Translations under genes and position numbers: made by a program
The notes under the pieces: generated by a model
What the model was told of the DNA's origin: nothing
Databases searched by the model: none
What the model saw: the letters and a program-made list of their open reading frames with translations, nothing else
Part shown: positions 63,774 through 64,000 of the stretch, one piece after another
Position numbering within the stretch: the first letter of the stretch is position 1
Layout of the letters: the number at the start of each line of letters is the position of its first letter
NCBI GenBank assembly: GCA_001939145.1
Contig: LSRX01000679.1
Span: 270,578 to 334,577, forward strand
DNA from: Symbiodinium microadriaticum
Lineage: Eukaryota; Sar; Dinophyceae; Suessiales; Symbiodiniaceae
Reading direction: 5' to 3'
DNA: 64,000 nucleotides

Positions 63774-64000
63774 CTGGTCTGTCGCCGCTCTCTGTAGGCC
63801 TCCAGTGACCAGGCCCACAGGGCGCGGGACACTGAGAGGCGGCGAAGGCAGCGGAGCCTGAGGCACTTACTGCGTCGCGTAAACTCGGTGGCAGCTTCCC
63901 GGTTCAAAACTCCCCGCTGAGACCGAGACCGGACGGCTCTTGGAGCCCTCCTCGGCGCACATCTTACGAACGAGATCTGATGTTCAACAGGATAGGATGG
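63774..64000. other. Right edge, no gene recognised
   Basis: GC-rich sequence without a clear frame; an exon of a gene beyond the window cannot be excluded. Confidence 0.3.

Noticed and set aside
1..64000. Dinoflagellate spliced-leader relics, tRNA or snRNA genes
   Set aside because: None was noticed while reading both strands by eye; a covariance-model or pattern search would be needed to exclude them.

Overview
The window looks like nuclear DNA of a dinoflagellate, most likely Symbiodiniaceae-like; the species is not identifiable by eye. Four things point there. Coding sequence is cut into short exons by introns of mostly 46-260 bp that start with GC or GA at least as often as GT and end in AG, usually followed by G. 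Plant-type telomere motif (TTTAGGG/CCCTAAA) is scattered inside the window in more than 20 short arrays. Microsatellites and small hairpin (MITE-like) elements are dense. Practically every recognisable gene lies on the minus strand, as in the one-way gene arrays of dinoflagellates. No bacterial-style operon, tRNA, rRNA or CRISPR was seen.

Layout, left to right (genes read right to left). 1-3 kb: minisatellites, a HEAT-repeat C-terminal exon and a two-sided telomere-like block. 3-14.5 kb: anonymous minus-strand exons, some of a probable secreted protein. 14.7-16.4 kb: an ankyrin-repeat gene. 16.5-18.4 kb: a leucine-rich-repeat gene resembling LRRC56 (dynein assembly). 19-20.4 kb: a damaged-looking gene with a PDZ-like domain and six 38-residue repeats. 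22.9-26.2 kb: anonymous minus exons. 26.2-27.5 kb: the only convincing plus-strand coding remains, a decayed gene. 28.4-28.9 kb: exons with a one-base frame break. 30-34 kb: an SF1 (UPF1/ZNFX1-like) helicase with a 3-kb intron holding further coding-like sequence. 36-40.6 kb: a complete 12-exon mitochondrial class III CoA-transferase (468 aa). 42.1-44.6 kb: a protein kinase. 47.2-48.9 kb: an Arg-rich protein with a Gly/Ala hydrophobic segment and a GPI-like tail. 49-51.05 kb: a secreted protein with four copies of an unfamiliar cysteine-rich repeat. 51.5-52.7 kb: a GT31 glycosyltransferase. 52.76-54.43 kb: a class II PRPP synthase lacking its usual C-terminus. 56.6-57 kb: a RING-finger tail. 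58.8-60.2 kb: mitochondrial NFU1. 60.7-62.4 kb: anonymous minus exons.

Exon models for the CoA-transferase, NFU1, PRPP synthase, kinase, GT31, LRR, helicase and cysteine-rich genes were built by hand from conserved motifs plus frame continuity. Across 44 introns inferred this way I count about 15 GT, 20 GC and 9 GA donors. The most distinctive signals are this donor use, telomere-like repeats and hairpin elements lying inside very short introns, the WCC-x2-WC repeat protein, and the one-way gene order.
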